Assembly: GCF_022682495.2 (NCBI RefSeq)
Contig: NC_071398.1
Location: 95,383,705-95,447,704, forward strand
Reading direction: 5' to 3'
DNA length: 64,000 nucleotides
From: Desmodus rotundus
Taxonomy: Eukaryota > Chordata > Mammalia > Chiroptera > Phyllostomidae
The notes beneath the pieces are model-generated. The model searched no databases, was not told where the DNA came from, and worked only from the letters and a program-made list of their open reading frames with translations. Positions 34,710 through 45,309 of this stretch are shown here, piece after piece (the first letter of the stretch is position 1; each line of letters begins with the position of its first letter). Both the position numbers and the translations under genes were made by a program.

Positions 34710-37700
34710 CTGTTGAAAGAGAAACAGTTGAGAAATACACATACATCTAAAAATGGGTATGTGTGGATGTGTGCACAAATGATTCCATTGACTGGAGAAG
34801 TTTTACACGCACGGAGAGATACAAATCAGGTTGTTCGTGTTCACGGAAAAAGCGGAGGAGTGGAGACAAGGGGAAGATACCGAGCGTCCCCGACTCCCAC
34901 GACACAGCACAGGCAAATCCTCAATGAAAGCAGCACGCGCCCACACGTTAGCTCACTGGCTCCATGAAAGAGCAGGCGTCAAAATGGCTAGAGGTTACCT
35001 TGGGACAGTAGGGTTTTAGGCAACTTTTAGCAGAAAAAGTAAATAAGCATTTACTGTTCTGAACTGTCTCAATTTTTTAAAAGCACATTCCCTCATATTA
35101 TTTGAAAGAATACTTTGAGAGAAACCCACAAATACCCACTACACACAGATGCTCCCACACCTCTAATCAGAAAGCCTCCTCTACAGCTTGAGACACACGG
35201 GGCTGGGCTGGTGCTCAAAACCACCATCCTCAATGGAGCTGATGCCTTTTCCAGTTCAATGGGCGTCCAGCCTGGGCCGGTTCACTTTAAATTCTTCACT
35301 TACCTCATTTACTAAGTGCCAGGTTATATCCTGGACACAGGCGATATACAGTAAGAGCAAGACAGGGTCCTGGACTCAGGTAATTCATTCTAGGTGTAAA
35401 ATCAGCTCCACAGAAAGCGCCCAACTCTAGTCAACCACACCCCACATGCACGCCTGCCCGAGGGGAGGGGGGAGAAGCAGACGGCTGGCTGGCTCCTTGT
35501 GTGTGACAACACAGAGCAATGTGTGACCGACATGGAAGTCTTCGAATAAACACTGTTTAGAACAGCCATTAAGTAGAAAAATACTGTATCTTTCCCACTC
35601 TCCGTCAGCGACGGTGAAATCCCTAACCACCTTATCAGAAACCTCTGTGGCCCTCCCAAACCCTGAGGGTGCCTGGGTCCCCCGGGAACTAGTGAAGAGG
35701 AATCCCTGGGAATGGGCACCGTAGGTCCAGAGAAGCACCACTGGCCCACCGAAAGCAGCGCGCTGGACACTTCCGGTGGTTCTGACAGCTGGAGCAGATG
35801 TCAAGATGACTGGCTCAACCAGCAGACACTGAGAGGTACGTGGTCCAATCACAGACTATACAACTCTTCATCCACAGAGACAAGCCACTAAAGGTCTATA
35901 ATCCCAGCAAAAAATGTATTAAAATTCTTAGAGAAATCAAAGTGAACTTACTCTTTGTCTTTGCACTCTTTTTCAACCTGCGTCAGGTAGTCCCACCGCG
36001 TGTTTTCCGCTTTCTTCCTACACAAGATAATCACCGTGTCTGTCTTGACCTGGAAGAGGAGTGGAAACAGGCCCAACTCAGACACGCAGGCAAGCACCAA
36101 CATGCAGAGGACAAGCAGCTACTCCCTAGCCGTCACTATTACATGTAGGGCCTGTGTAGGTCCTAGTAACGCTTTTAGGTAGAAGGCCAGAGCCTAAACA
36201 CTTGTGGAAGAGGAAGGTCACAAATATTACTAGAATACCTTCAAATACTACATGTTCTCAAAACACAGGGTGTTAGGGGAAGCCAGGGATCCAGGAGAAA
36301 GGGCCTTTGAGACAACTGGCAGAGCAAGCAGAGAAGCCCCAGAATAGCATGATTCTGGTGTTTGAAAAGCAGCAAGGAATGGCTGGTTTTGGTGAAGGGG
36401 GGGACACAGGGAGAGGCAGGAAACCCACCCATGAACAGCGGCACCGACAGCCAGCCTGGAAGGCACTGAGAAAGCAGGAGAGCAGAGCATGCGACTCCCA
36501 GGGGACTTGTGAGTGTCCCTTCGACTAGGGAACTGGCAGGCGGAAAGTGAGCAGTGAGACGCAAGCTCACGGACAAATGACATTCTGATGTCACCTTTAG
36601 GCTGTTGCGTAATTCTATACACACAGAGACGGCGAAACGGCACATCTACCTACCGGACGCACCACCTCCTTTAAAACAGGTAGAGATGGGGGATTATCTG
36701 CATTAGTGGAAAGCGTGGATGACAGTTGTTTAAGGCAGTTTGGTAGCTTCCACTAACTCCAACTAGGTTAAGTACTTAAGTCCTTTTGTATGTGGAAACC
36801 ACACAGAGCTTCTCCCAAGGGCTACCACTGAACCCTTCATACATACTTCATTCAACTCTGTGAAACGCACTCCTCCCCCTTTGAACAGGAGACGGAACTG
36901 CTAGGTCACGACCGGGCAGTGGCAAGACCCGCGTCAGAACTCAAGTTCCCCCCGAACCATTTAAAAAACTTATTCCTCTCCTGGTTTTAATGCAATGTTC
37001 TTGTAATATTCTATTTTTCTAGACCAGGAGCTGGTAGACTTTTTCTGTAAAGGGCCAGAGGAAACATTTTGGGCTCTGTGGCCCCAAGATCTGCTGCAGC
37101 GCTGAACTCCGCCTCCACAGCCCCGAAGCAGCCACCCCGCCGCCGCCGCCCCCCCCCCCCGCCAAACATGCAAGGCTGCGTTCACACAGAACTTCAGTTA
37201 CAACATACGCAACCAGCTGCAGTTTGCTGTTCCCACTTACGGAGGATGGATTAATTCTGGTTTATCTCTATTCTAAATCGGCCAGGCACAATTTAATGAG
37301 GTTTCACAGTATGACAAAAAGAAGCAAACTTACTTTTTTTGAACTGCCTTCCACAGAGATGGGTTTCAGGAGATTGTTCACAATCATGGAGTAATTCTTC
37401 CCGTTGAGATTCTTTACCAAAAGATCAAATGACCTACAACACAACAGCGAACACACCGTCTGTCTGGTTCTATGACAGGAGCGCCTGGTCTTGTGGGAAG
37501 GAGCTGCCAGTGTGGTTTCAGGAAGGGGGCCTGGCTGGCCGGCGGGCCCAGAGGAGATGCCCCCATCAAAGCGGGGGTGGGGGCCATTCATTCTCAAGCC
37601 AGGCAGCCTCTGCCTGGAGGGCCGCTGCCCTCCCCACAGTGGGGACTCACCTCTCCGTGAAATGCACCTGCACGTTCTCGGTGGGGACGTGATGGACTCC

Positions 37701-40700
37701 AGTCAGGGTGATGTAGATTTTCACGAACTTCTCCGACTGATCCCATCCTGGCAACAAGAACCACAAAGCAGGGGACATGAGTGAAGTCTGGTACTGTCTC
37801 TAAAATAGGAAGTGCATGTGGCTTATGATAAAACTCAGTAAAACAGAAATCCAGCAGTAAAACATGAAAAAAATTAAAATGTAAGAAATTTCCTGGATGG
37901 GGAAATTGAGCTCCAAAGCAATTAAGCAATCTATCCAAAATTCGACCTCTAGCCAGTGGTGGAACTGGACTGAAATCTATGTTCACTGAAACAAAGTCCA
38001 TGCCCTTTTTATTCCCCAAAATAAAGAATATTTCTTCATCTAAAGATTCTTAGAGATGTTCTTTAACAGTAGTCCATTTCCCCCCTTTATGAAAATAACT
38101 TTGTCCTATCCCTAAATATTGGTAATTCTCTGCCAAGCTGGATGGCTAAGCATCAGTACTGTCCAATCCCACAATCATTTCTACTTCTCTAAGCAGTTCA
38201 CCAAACACAACCAGTTCTGGCTTCCTCAACTCCCTTCCCCGACAACGCAGAATATAAACTCAAGAGTCCGGTTCACCAAGTCTGCCAATCTGACTAACCC
38301 AACAACATCTCCCACGTGCCAGCTGAGCGCACGCTGTGAAACTACTTGTTAGTTTCTAAACTAGGTGGTTTGTCAACCCAAAAATACACACACTTCACCT
38401 ATAAAGCATACTACATGAAATGTACGTATGTTCACTGTGTACACGTAATATGTACATATTAAATACACGTCCCTAACACTTCCACAGCTTTGTCCTATAG
38501 AATGAAAGTGTTGATTAAAAAAAAAAGCCTACAGTGTGCTATAGAACTTTCTCTAGTTTCTCCCCATTTGATCCACCCTTCCACATTAAGTTTCTCCCTG
38601 AACTCGAGAAACCCCACCACCTTCAGGCCACTTTCCTGTGTCAACCAACTAGGGACACAGGGTAACTTAGCGCCAGCACGTCTCCTAAGCACAACATACA
38701 CACAACACACTGCTTTTCACTCTGACAAGACGCAAAATATCGGATTGGCCCAAAAGTTCATTTAGCTTTTTCTGTAAACGACACCTTTTCATTTTCACCA
38801 ATAACTTTATTGATTTGGATATTCTGAGTATGTCAGCTATCTCCTGTGTGGTATAATGCTGATTGTTCTCAATTAATGTCGCAATTTGATCGCTATAAGC
38901 TTCAACTGGTCTTCCCGACTGTGGAGCAACGTCCAGGGAGCAATCTCCAGCCCGAAACTCTGTAAATCACTTTTGACCCATTTGATCAGTCACAGCACCT
39001 TCTCTGCACACTGCACAAACCTTATTTTGCATTTGTGGTGTTTTTACCTTTCTTGAAATAATAAAGCATAATATGCAAAAAAGTTGCTTATTTCCTTCCA
39101 TCTTTAATATTAAAATGGCTACACAAAACCTCACCAATTTTGATTTTTTTTAAATGCAGACACACAGCTGTCACAATACAAATGAACACAATTGTTTCAA
39201 GTGAAGTTTTTAACTTCAACCAAGTGCTAGTAAAGCCACCTTACAACACTTACTATGTGCTAGACACTGTGAACATAAAGAGACTACTATGTGCTGGACA
39301 CTGTGAGCACAAAGAGACTACTATGTTCTAGACACTGAGCACAAAGAGACTACTATGTGTTGGACACTGAGCACAAAGAGACTACTATGTGCTGGACACT
39401 GTGAGCACAAAGAGACTACTATGTTTAGACACTGAGCACAAAGAGACTACTATGTGCTGCTGGGCACTGAGCACAAAGAGACTACTATGTGCTGGACACT
39501 GTGAGCACAAAGAGACTACTATGTGCTGGACACCGTGAGCACAAAGAGACTACTATGTGCTGGGCACTGTGAGCACAGACTACTGTCCCTGCCCTCTGAG
39601 CAGCACACCATGCGGGTTTCCGCTGCGCCGCTTCCCGAACAAAAAGTGTGACAAGTGGGACGGTGAGAGTGTGAGCGGGGCCTGCGTGTGGGTCATCGCT
39701 GGCGCCCACAAGTGCAAGCACAACAGCGGCATATATCAGATGCTCAGAAATGTTTCCTGACTTTAACTAGCTTTCTTTCCTCAGATAATACTGGTGGTTG
39801 CTTGGCAAAGTGGAATGCAGAACAGGAAGAGAATCAAAACAAAAAGCTGTGTTCCATGTAAGCTGAGCAGGTTCCTTCTTATTGCTACTCATGGTTGTAC
39901 TACATCAGCTGCTAGAATGTATCCTCCCCTTTTCATCTCTTAAAAAGAATCTTATTAATAAGTAAGTGATGGGACCTCTCTGTCAAACCACCAAAACGTA
40001 CACTCAAATCTACGTCAACAATGAAGTTTGTTAGCTGGTCACTACTGGGGACTCGGCTGCTCACAGGCGGAAGGAGCGGGGTGCAGGGCAGTGCGTCCTA
40101 CCGTAATTACTGATTTTCACGGTGTAGCCCGTCGTAATGGGAGCCACCACGGCAGCTGGCTTCTCATTGTCCAGAGCTTCTGCTTTCCTCTGTGACTTCT
40201 GCTGCATCTTGTTCTTGATTTCTGTCTCAACCTTGGATTTTTCAGCTGTCAGAACATCACGTACTCTCTTTCTAGTGGCCTTTTCCAGCAACACCTTGAC
40301 CTCTTCTAGATCTTTCTGTAGCTGTGTTACAATAAAAGACAAGTTACTTATGATAAATAAGATAAGAGCTTGACATCGTGCCTATTGGTCGTTTGGCCTA
40401 CTGAAACAAGAGCTAAGAATTAAGAGATTCATTTCCATTTTCTAGGGGTGGGCAGCAACTTGAATTCTTTCTTCCAGCCTACTGAACTGTAAATAAACCA
40501 AGCTTTCTTCTAAAGGAAAATTTAACGTCCTTGAATTAACAACAGGTAATCAAGCCTCCAGTTTCCAGTTTGGTAGACTGTTCAGCTGTCTCTGTTACAG
40601 AACATTTTATTACAAGACACTTTTGTGATTTATAAACTGTGATGAAGAATCTTTTATTTTTTGAAAAGGAGTTCATAGATTTCCTTCTAACATCCACTCC

Positions 40701-43656
40701 TAGACACCAGATACTGGGAATTTTCAAACTATCACGGTGAGTGAGAGCCCGGTGTGAGGAAATGCTACAGCAACTTTACTAAGTGAACCTGATTTCTGCC
40801 TGAGATTGTTCCTCGTGCCGGAGCCTCACCTACTGAAGTCCACGTCCACTTTTGGGAGGCACAGCCAACGCTTTTCTAAGTTCAAGAGTTAAAGACACTG
40901 TTACAAAATTAATAGGCCTGACAAACTTTTTCCAGTTACCCTCTGACAAGTTACAGAAAAAGGATTTGATTTTCTTAAAATAACTTTACATTCTGGCTGG
41001 ACACTAGCAATCTGACAGGAAGATGCTCACATCACATAGCCTGAGAGCATATAAAAGGCTCACTGGAAATATCTTTCATGCTTAATAACTGCATATAACA
41101 TCTGAAGCAGAGGCTGAAGTCCTAGTGTTTCTCAAGCCTTGTAAAATTCAGGACAGGAAAAAGAACGCTCTCTGTTAGCTGTGTCTGACATTATCTCACT
41201 GAACTCAGACGCCTCGGCTTCCCGTCTGATAACTGATACACGGTGTGAGTCGTCCCACTGTGCCGAGTCTCCCATCCACACTACACAACCCCAAACTCGT
41301 GCTACTAAGACAGAAAAAACTGCAAATTCTTCTTGGATGCACAGCACCAAGATGTTTCAGTTCAAAGCAATCTTTCTTATTAAGATGGTTTAAAATTTTC
41401 ACACTGTTTCTAACACTAACGTGACAGACGCTGAAACGTAAAGTTAGCGCATCTGTTCCTCGAATAAGGACCAAGTTTGACTAGACTAGGAACCCTTTTC
41501 TTAGCAGACTCTGAAAAGAACTCTGAGAACGAAGGGATTCCCGGGCCCTCTGCAGCCAGTTCCTGCTCACACGACGGCACCACGACGGCACCACGACGGC
41601 AGGTGCAGACACCATGGGTCTGAAGCAGCTCGCGCAGGCCTGTGTTGGGTGGTCCCTGGTGCTTCTGCTCATTCGGACCTGAAACCAGTAGGAGCGACCC
41701 CTTTGTGCCTCAGACAGCAGTTTCTCACCTAGTTCATCTTGGCCTTCACTTGTTTTCTTTATGCAAAATCACATACTCTTTTACCCCAATCCCTAAACAC
41801 ATCCAAATGTATCTTCTAACCTAGTTCCAAATTCCGCAGGGGGAGACATTAAAATCAAAGCACCTCAAAACATCTCTCCAGAAAGACACAAATGGCCACA
41901 CCACAGGCACAGGAGAGGACACCAGCCTCACTCACCAGGCACGAGGAATGCTCATCTGCGCCCCAGTGAGACCACTTCACACCCACCAGGGCTGCCAACT
42001 TTGACAACAAAAACATCCGGGCAGAACCAGGGATTACCGACAGGCTTGTGGGGCGTCTCCCAGAGTTAGTGCTGGAGACGCCGCCATTCCACTCCTAGTG
42101 CGAACCCCAGGACACGGCACATCTGGCCCACGGAAAAGCCGCACGTAAGTGTTCACCGCAGCACTGTCTGTGACAGCCAAGAAAGGGGAAGAAGCCAGAG
42201 GGCCACTAACGGATGACAGATAACGAAGTGTGGTATGTCCATGCGGTGGAATACTATTCAGCCACAAAAAGGAACACACGCCACACCACGGATGAACTTG
42301 GAACCATCACGCTAAGTGAAAAGGAGCCAAAAAGCATCGGCTGCCTAGCGTGGGCTTCCGTTTGCACCGACAAACCCGCAGACAGCGCGGGCTGCGGCTG
42401 CGGGGGAGGCGGAGGTGCAGGCCGAGGCCTTTCAATGGACCCCAGGGGTTTCTCTGGGGGGTGATGAAAATGTTCCAGAATTGGTGGTGATCGCTGGACA
42501 ACACTGAACATATTAAAACGCACTGGCTCCTATACACTTTCGGTGGGTTAGAAACAGTGAATTTTCTCTCAAACCAAACACCACCCAGCGGCGCCCCTAA
42601 ATGTTGATCTGAAGTACCGGCACTGAGAAGTCCTTACTCACCGAAGAGGGTGAACGGCCCCAGGGATCATTTCCTGGGCCCGCGCACCTGGGCCTGTCTC
42701 TACCCAGACACAGCAACGTGTGGCAAGTGACCCAGACCGACACTCTACTAGACACACACCTCTGCTTCACACTTAAAGCGAATGTGAGACCTAGAAAGTC
42801 CTATCTGAGGGTCCCCAGCCTTGGTCACACCGGGGAAGAGACTTCCAGGAAGCCAATCTGGAGACCCGCACTGCACTGGGAGGCTGACAGTCTACTAGGA
42901 CCAGGGAAAGAGCGACCCAGGCACTGTCACGACCAATGCGTAACCGCCCAAGTAAAGGCCTCCACAGTCAAGCCGCCCCTGTTCAGAGACGACAGCTCTT
43001 GCAAGAGAAAAAGGCCATTCCCACCGCTAGGTAAACTAGTTTCCCAATTTTGATTTAACGCACAGAGCAGACTGCGGTTCGCCAGGCACTGTTTTACAAA
43101 AATACTCGGCGTCCTTAATCCCACGGCACGGGTACTCCTGTGGCTCAGGGAAGCACAACGTGCCCCAAACCGCGTGTGCGCAGAAAACAGGCCTGAGAGA
43201 ATGAAGTGCTGGGACCCAAGGCTTCTCAGCTGCCTGCCCGCCTCCACCCTGCCATGACACTCGGGGTTTGCCATCAGCCCCAGGCGAACGAAGTCTCACG
43301 TCCCCGGGACAGTACGACGGGTGCGGGAAAGTGACCGACCCGCTCGGTCCGCCGTCCGCACCACCTGAGCCCGACACAGCCCGCTCAGCCGTACCGCGCG
43401 CCGGGACGGACCCCCGGCCCGGCCGAGCGGCGGCGGCGATCGGCAGCTTTCCCGCCGAAGCCGGCGCCCGCAGGGGCCGCTCAGCATCAGGGCCGCTGCA
43501 GGGGGGCGGGTGCGAGGCCCGGGGAGCCCGGGACCGACAACGGAGAGAGGCGGGCGCGGCGTAGTCCGCACGCGAATCGCGGCGGGGAGCTCCGGCAAGG
43601 CCAACCGAGGAAGACGAGCCGGGAGGGACCCTTACCTCCTCCACCGCTGAAGCCAT
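34553..43656 (-). CDS. CACYBP: CACYBP (SIP), calcyclin-binding protein (complete, 6 coding exons)
   Basis: Exons in transcript order are 43656-43636, 40321-40102, 37747-37651, 37433-37334, 36049-35952 and 34709-34553. They total 693 nt (230 aa plus TGA) with every junction GT-AG and in frame. In this family CACYBP links the Siah-1 E3 ligase to Skp1 and TBL1 for beta-catenin turnover and binds S100A6. The N-terminal helical Siah-binding/dimerisation region contains [20 protein letters not shown]. Exons 3-5 form the CS (Hsp20/p23-like) domain, with [18 protein letters not shown] and [18 protein letters not shown]. Exon 6 is the acidic-then-basic SGS tail ([14 protein letters not shown], ending GDTEF) that binds S100 proteins. 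The Kozak context is ideal (ACCATGG). The start reads MASAVEE, two residues longer than the human MASEE I recall. The gene lies tail-to-tail with MRPS14. Confidence 0.98.
35305..35400 (-). mobile_element. L2 fragment, antisense
   Basis: TTACTAAGTGCCAGGTTATA ... GATATACAGTAAGAGCAAGAC ... GGTAATTCATTCTAGG is the complement of the L2 3' end. In CACYBP intron 5. Confidence 0.65.
35952..36049 (-). CDS. CACYBP: CACYBP coding exon 5
   Basis: 98 nt after acceptor CTTCCAG, donor GTAAGT. It encodes [20 protein letters not shown] and [12 protein letters not shown], the end of the CS domain and the link to the SGS region. Confidence 0.97.
36800..36955 (-). mobile_element. MIR-like fragment, antisense
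   Basis: CTTTGAACAGGAGACGGAAC, TGCTAGGTCACGACCGGGCA and ACCCGCGTCAGAACTCAAG follow the complement of MIR. Confidence 0.55.
37027..37215 (+). mobile_element. hAT-Charlie-type fossil element
   Basis: GACTTTTTCTGTAAAGGGCC and TTTTGGGCTCTGTGGCC match the left half of a common mammal-wide non-autonomous hAT-Charlie. A GC/CCG-rich insertion with a 12-C run (37149-37160) disrupts the right part. In CACYBP intron 4. Confidence 0.6.
37334..37433 (-). CDS. CACYBP: CACYBP coding exon 4
   Basis: 100 nt after acceptor GTTGTAG, donor GTAAGT. It encodes [16 protein letters not shown] and [13 protein letters not shown] and ends in phase 0. Confidence 0.97.
37651..37747 (-). CDS. CACYBP: CACYBP coding exon 3
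   Basis: 97 nt after acceptor TTGCCAG, donor GTGAGT. It encodes [19 protein letters not shown] and [12 protein letters not shown] of the CS domain. Confidence 0.97.
38740..39247 (-). mobile_element. Second mariner, internally deleted, one end missing
   Basis: Starts with TA then TCGGATTGGCCCAAAAGTTC, the terminal repeat of a widespread mammalian mariner. The minus strand shows the transposase N-terminal relic with [15 protein letters not shown]. The sequence follows the family to GCCACCTTACAAC near 39247, where the second terminal repeat should follow but does not; a minisatellite begins instead. In CACYBP intron 2. Confidence 0.8.
39248..39586. repeat. Minisatellite, about 10 units of 31-35 bp
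   Basis: Ten units of ACTACTATGTGCTGGACACT followed by GTGAGCACAAAGAG, with small internal deletions and substitutions (TTCTAG, GTTGG, TTTAG and GCTGCTGGG variants). The unit and the sequence after the last copy (GTCCCTGCCCTC) read as antisense L2. In CACYBP intron 2. Confidence 0.95.
40102..40321 (-). CDS. CACYBP: CACYBP coding exon 2
   Basis: 220 nt from [12 protein letters not shown] to KISNYG, acceptor AACACAG, donor GTAGGA, ending in phase 1. It encodes the charged N-terminal helices and the first strand of the CS domain. Confidence 0.97.
40322..43635 (-). other. CACYBP: CACYBP intron 1
   Basis: A GT-AG intron of about 3.3 kb. It holds a sense-strand LINE-1 3' fragment (about 41860-42560) and a short 11-bp-period tandem (ACGACGGCACC, about 41571-41601). 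The exon-proximal end is CpG-rich. Nothing else is recognised. Confidence 0.8.
41860..42560 (+). mobile_element. LINE-1 3' end fragment
   Basis: CCACCAGGGCTGCCAACTTT, GGTGGAATACTATTCAGCCA, CACGCTAAGTGAAAAGGAGCC and TTGGTGGTGATCGCTGG are LINE-1 3' landmarks. Antisense to CACYBP, in its intron 1. A GC-rich stretch near 42380-42430 is unusual for this repeat. Confidence 0.85.
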
Positions 43657-44170
43657 GGTCGGGTTGGGCCAGAGAAGGCACGAGATGCAGCCCCGCGGGA
43701 AAATAAACAGGAAACGTCGCGCCGCCCGATGCCCAGGACCCGCACGACTCCCAGCGCCCGCAGCCTGTGCGCACTGCTTGCCCTGCGTGACACCGTGTCC
43801 CGCCTATCGCGCGAGGCGCCTCTGGAACCTTCGCGAGTTCAGCGTCACAGCCCAGTCCCACAGCGCCACCCGCCCCTCTGGTCCCGCCCCGCTCGCCGAG
43901 CCTTCTAGCAACGCTCAGCTCTCGCGAGAGGAACTACGCCACTTCCTCTCCGCCACTTCCTCTCCGCCCGGACAACTGTAGGCTTACACTTTGACCTCGT
44001 TTGCCCCGGCCGCGCAGTCGCAACTGGCACCGCTGCCTTGGCGGACTTTCCCCAACGCCGGAAGCAACGTACCGGTTTTTCCGGATCCGAGTCGGAAGTT
44101 GACTACCGAGTCGGCTACTTCCGTCCCGTTTAGGACACGAGCCCGCTACGCAGCCATCTTGTCTAAGGCT
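43290..44170 (-). promoter_or_regulatory. CACYBP: CACYBP CpG-island promoter region
   Basis: A long CpG-rich block covers exon 1 and about 500 bp upstream. Upstream of the ATG are a heat-shock-element-like site (43824-43838), the palindrome TCTCGCGAGA (43920-43929), two copies of CGCCACTTCCTCTC (43938-43965, ETS-type core on the minus strand), and a second cluster of ETS-like sites ending in a YY1-like motif (44150-44163). No TATA box is seen. Site functions are inferred from motif resemblance. Confidence 0.75.
43636..43656 (-). CDS. CACYBP: CACYBP coding exon 1
   Basis: Seven codons (MASAVEE) followed by donor GTAAGG. It sits inside the CpG island. The reading frame continues open into the intron, which is a GC-rich chance extension and not coding. 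Confidence 0.93.
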
Positions 44171-45309
44171 AATCTGTGACTGTGAGAGAAAAAGACAAAA
44201 AGAGAAGGGACAGCCTATTTGTTTTTAAAATGGGAAAGAGCGAAGAGGTAAAGTATGGAGGACCCTGAAGAGAACAGTTTGATTTTCAGTGGGTTCTGGC
44301 TATCGGGATACGTCATCACGATTTAGCATCAGCGACGTGGTGGCGTCATCTCGGGTCGCGTAGGGTTGCCTTGGCCACGTGACGGCGCCACCCGTAACCA
44401 AAAGGTCGCGGTTTGATCACGTGTAGGTTGCAGTTGTGTTCCTGCTCTGGCGCAAATGGGAGGTAGGCAACACATCGGCCTCCTATCATGTCTGCCTGTC
44501 TGCCCATAAATATATCCTCAAAAAACTAAAAAGTTGTTAAAGTATAATTTCAAAAAGCTGAAATCAAGAGTTATGCAAATATGAAATGACCATGTGACAA
44601 ATATTCATTATGAGGGAATCAATAATATGTTAAATCTATCAAAGTGCGTTTGCATAGCTGGGGTCTTATTAGGCAATTTAACAGCGGATTGTTAATGTAA
44701 GGTTGCAAAGTTAGGTACAGACTGATTAATGTCCCACACCCTAACAAACTATATATAACCTTTGGAGTTACCTGTTGCACAATCAGATTTTTCTAAGATT
44801 TTGAAATTGGAATACTGAGATGCTGAGCCACCTCTGCTGTCACTTGAAAGGAAATGTAGATTTGACAGTTAATCACTTAGAAGCAGGGCTTGTTTTTCAG
44901 AAAGAAGCACAACACATGCGCATCACAGGGCAAGACAAGCAGAAGAGCGAGTATGGGAACAGTCGCTTGGGTTCCAGATGGCATTCCAGTCCCTTGTCCC
45001 AATGCCTGTTCAGGCCTTGTTTGACATTTGGTGTCTATGATAAAAGACATTCCTATTTCCTTTTAGTTAATTGTCTTGTTACTAAGCTGGTGTGAGAGTT
45101 TCTGTTACTGGCAACCAAGGACTCTTATCAGAGAGGAAAGTCCGCGTTCGGCAGTGCTGCTGCAGAGGACATAGCTGCAGGGAGAGCCGCAACCCGCTCC
45201 TGCATCTCGTTCTTCCTAAGCCAACTAGTCTCGTGTCAAATCAGAGGTGCTACAGAAACACGGGGTTCAAATGACTCAGGAAAAAATCAGCTAGAAAAAA
45301 ATCGAGAAA
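44171..45309. other. Interval between CACYBP promoter and RABGAP1L 3' end
   Basis: Contains a degraded VES-like stretch (44376-44526) and then AT-rich DNA with no recognised gene or repeat up to the presumed RABGAP1L poly(A) site. Confidence 0.55.
44376..44526 (+). mobile_element. Highly diverged VES-like SINE
   Basis: ACCAAAAGGTCGCGGTTTGA and GTAGGTTGCAG, followed by GAGGTAGGCAACACATCGGC, follow the order of VES landmarks. The head and tail are much degraded. It sits just outside the CACYBP CpG island. Confidence 0.5.

Noticed and set aside
39248..39586. CRISPR-like array (regular repeats in CACYBP intron 2)
   Set aside because: Units are direct head-to-tail copies with no unique spacers, in a mammalian intron; it is a minisatellite.
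43036..43656. 206-codon minus-strand frame starting at the CACYBP ATG and reading through the donor
   Set aside because: The first seven codons are exon 1; the rest is CpG-island intron read through a good GTAAGG donor. The true protein continues at 40321.
43268..44179. Several plus-strand frames in the CACYBP CpG island that might suggest a divergent gene
   Set aside because: Arg/Ala/Pro-rich chance frames typical of CpG islands; no following exon or known protein.
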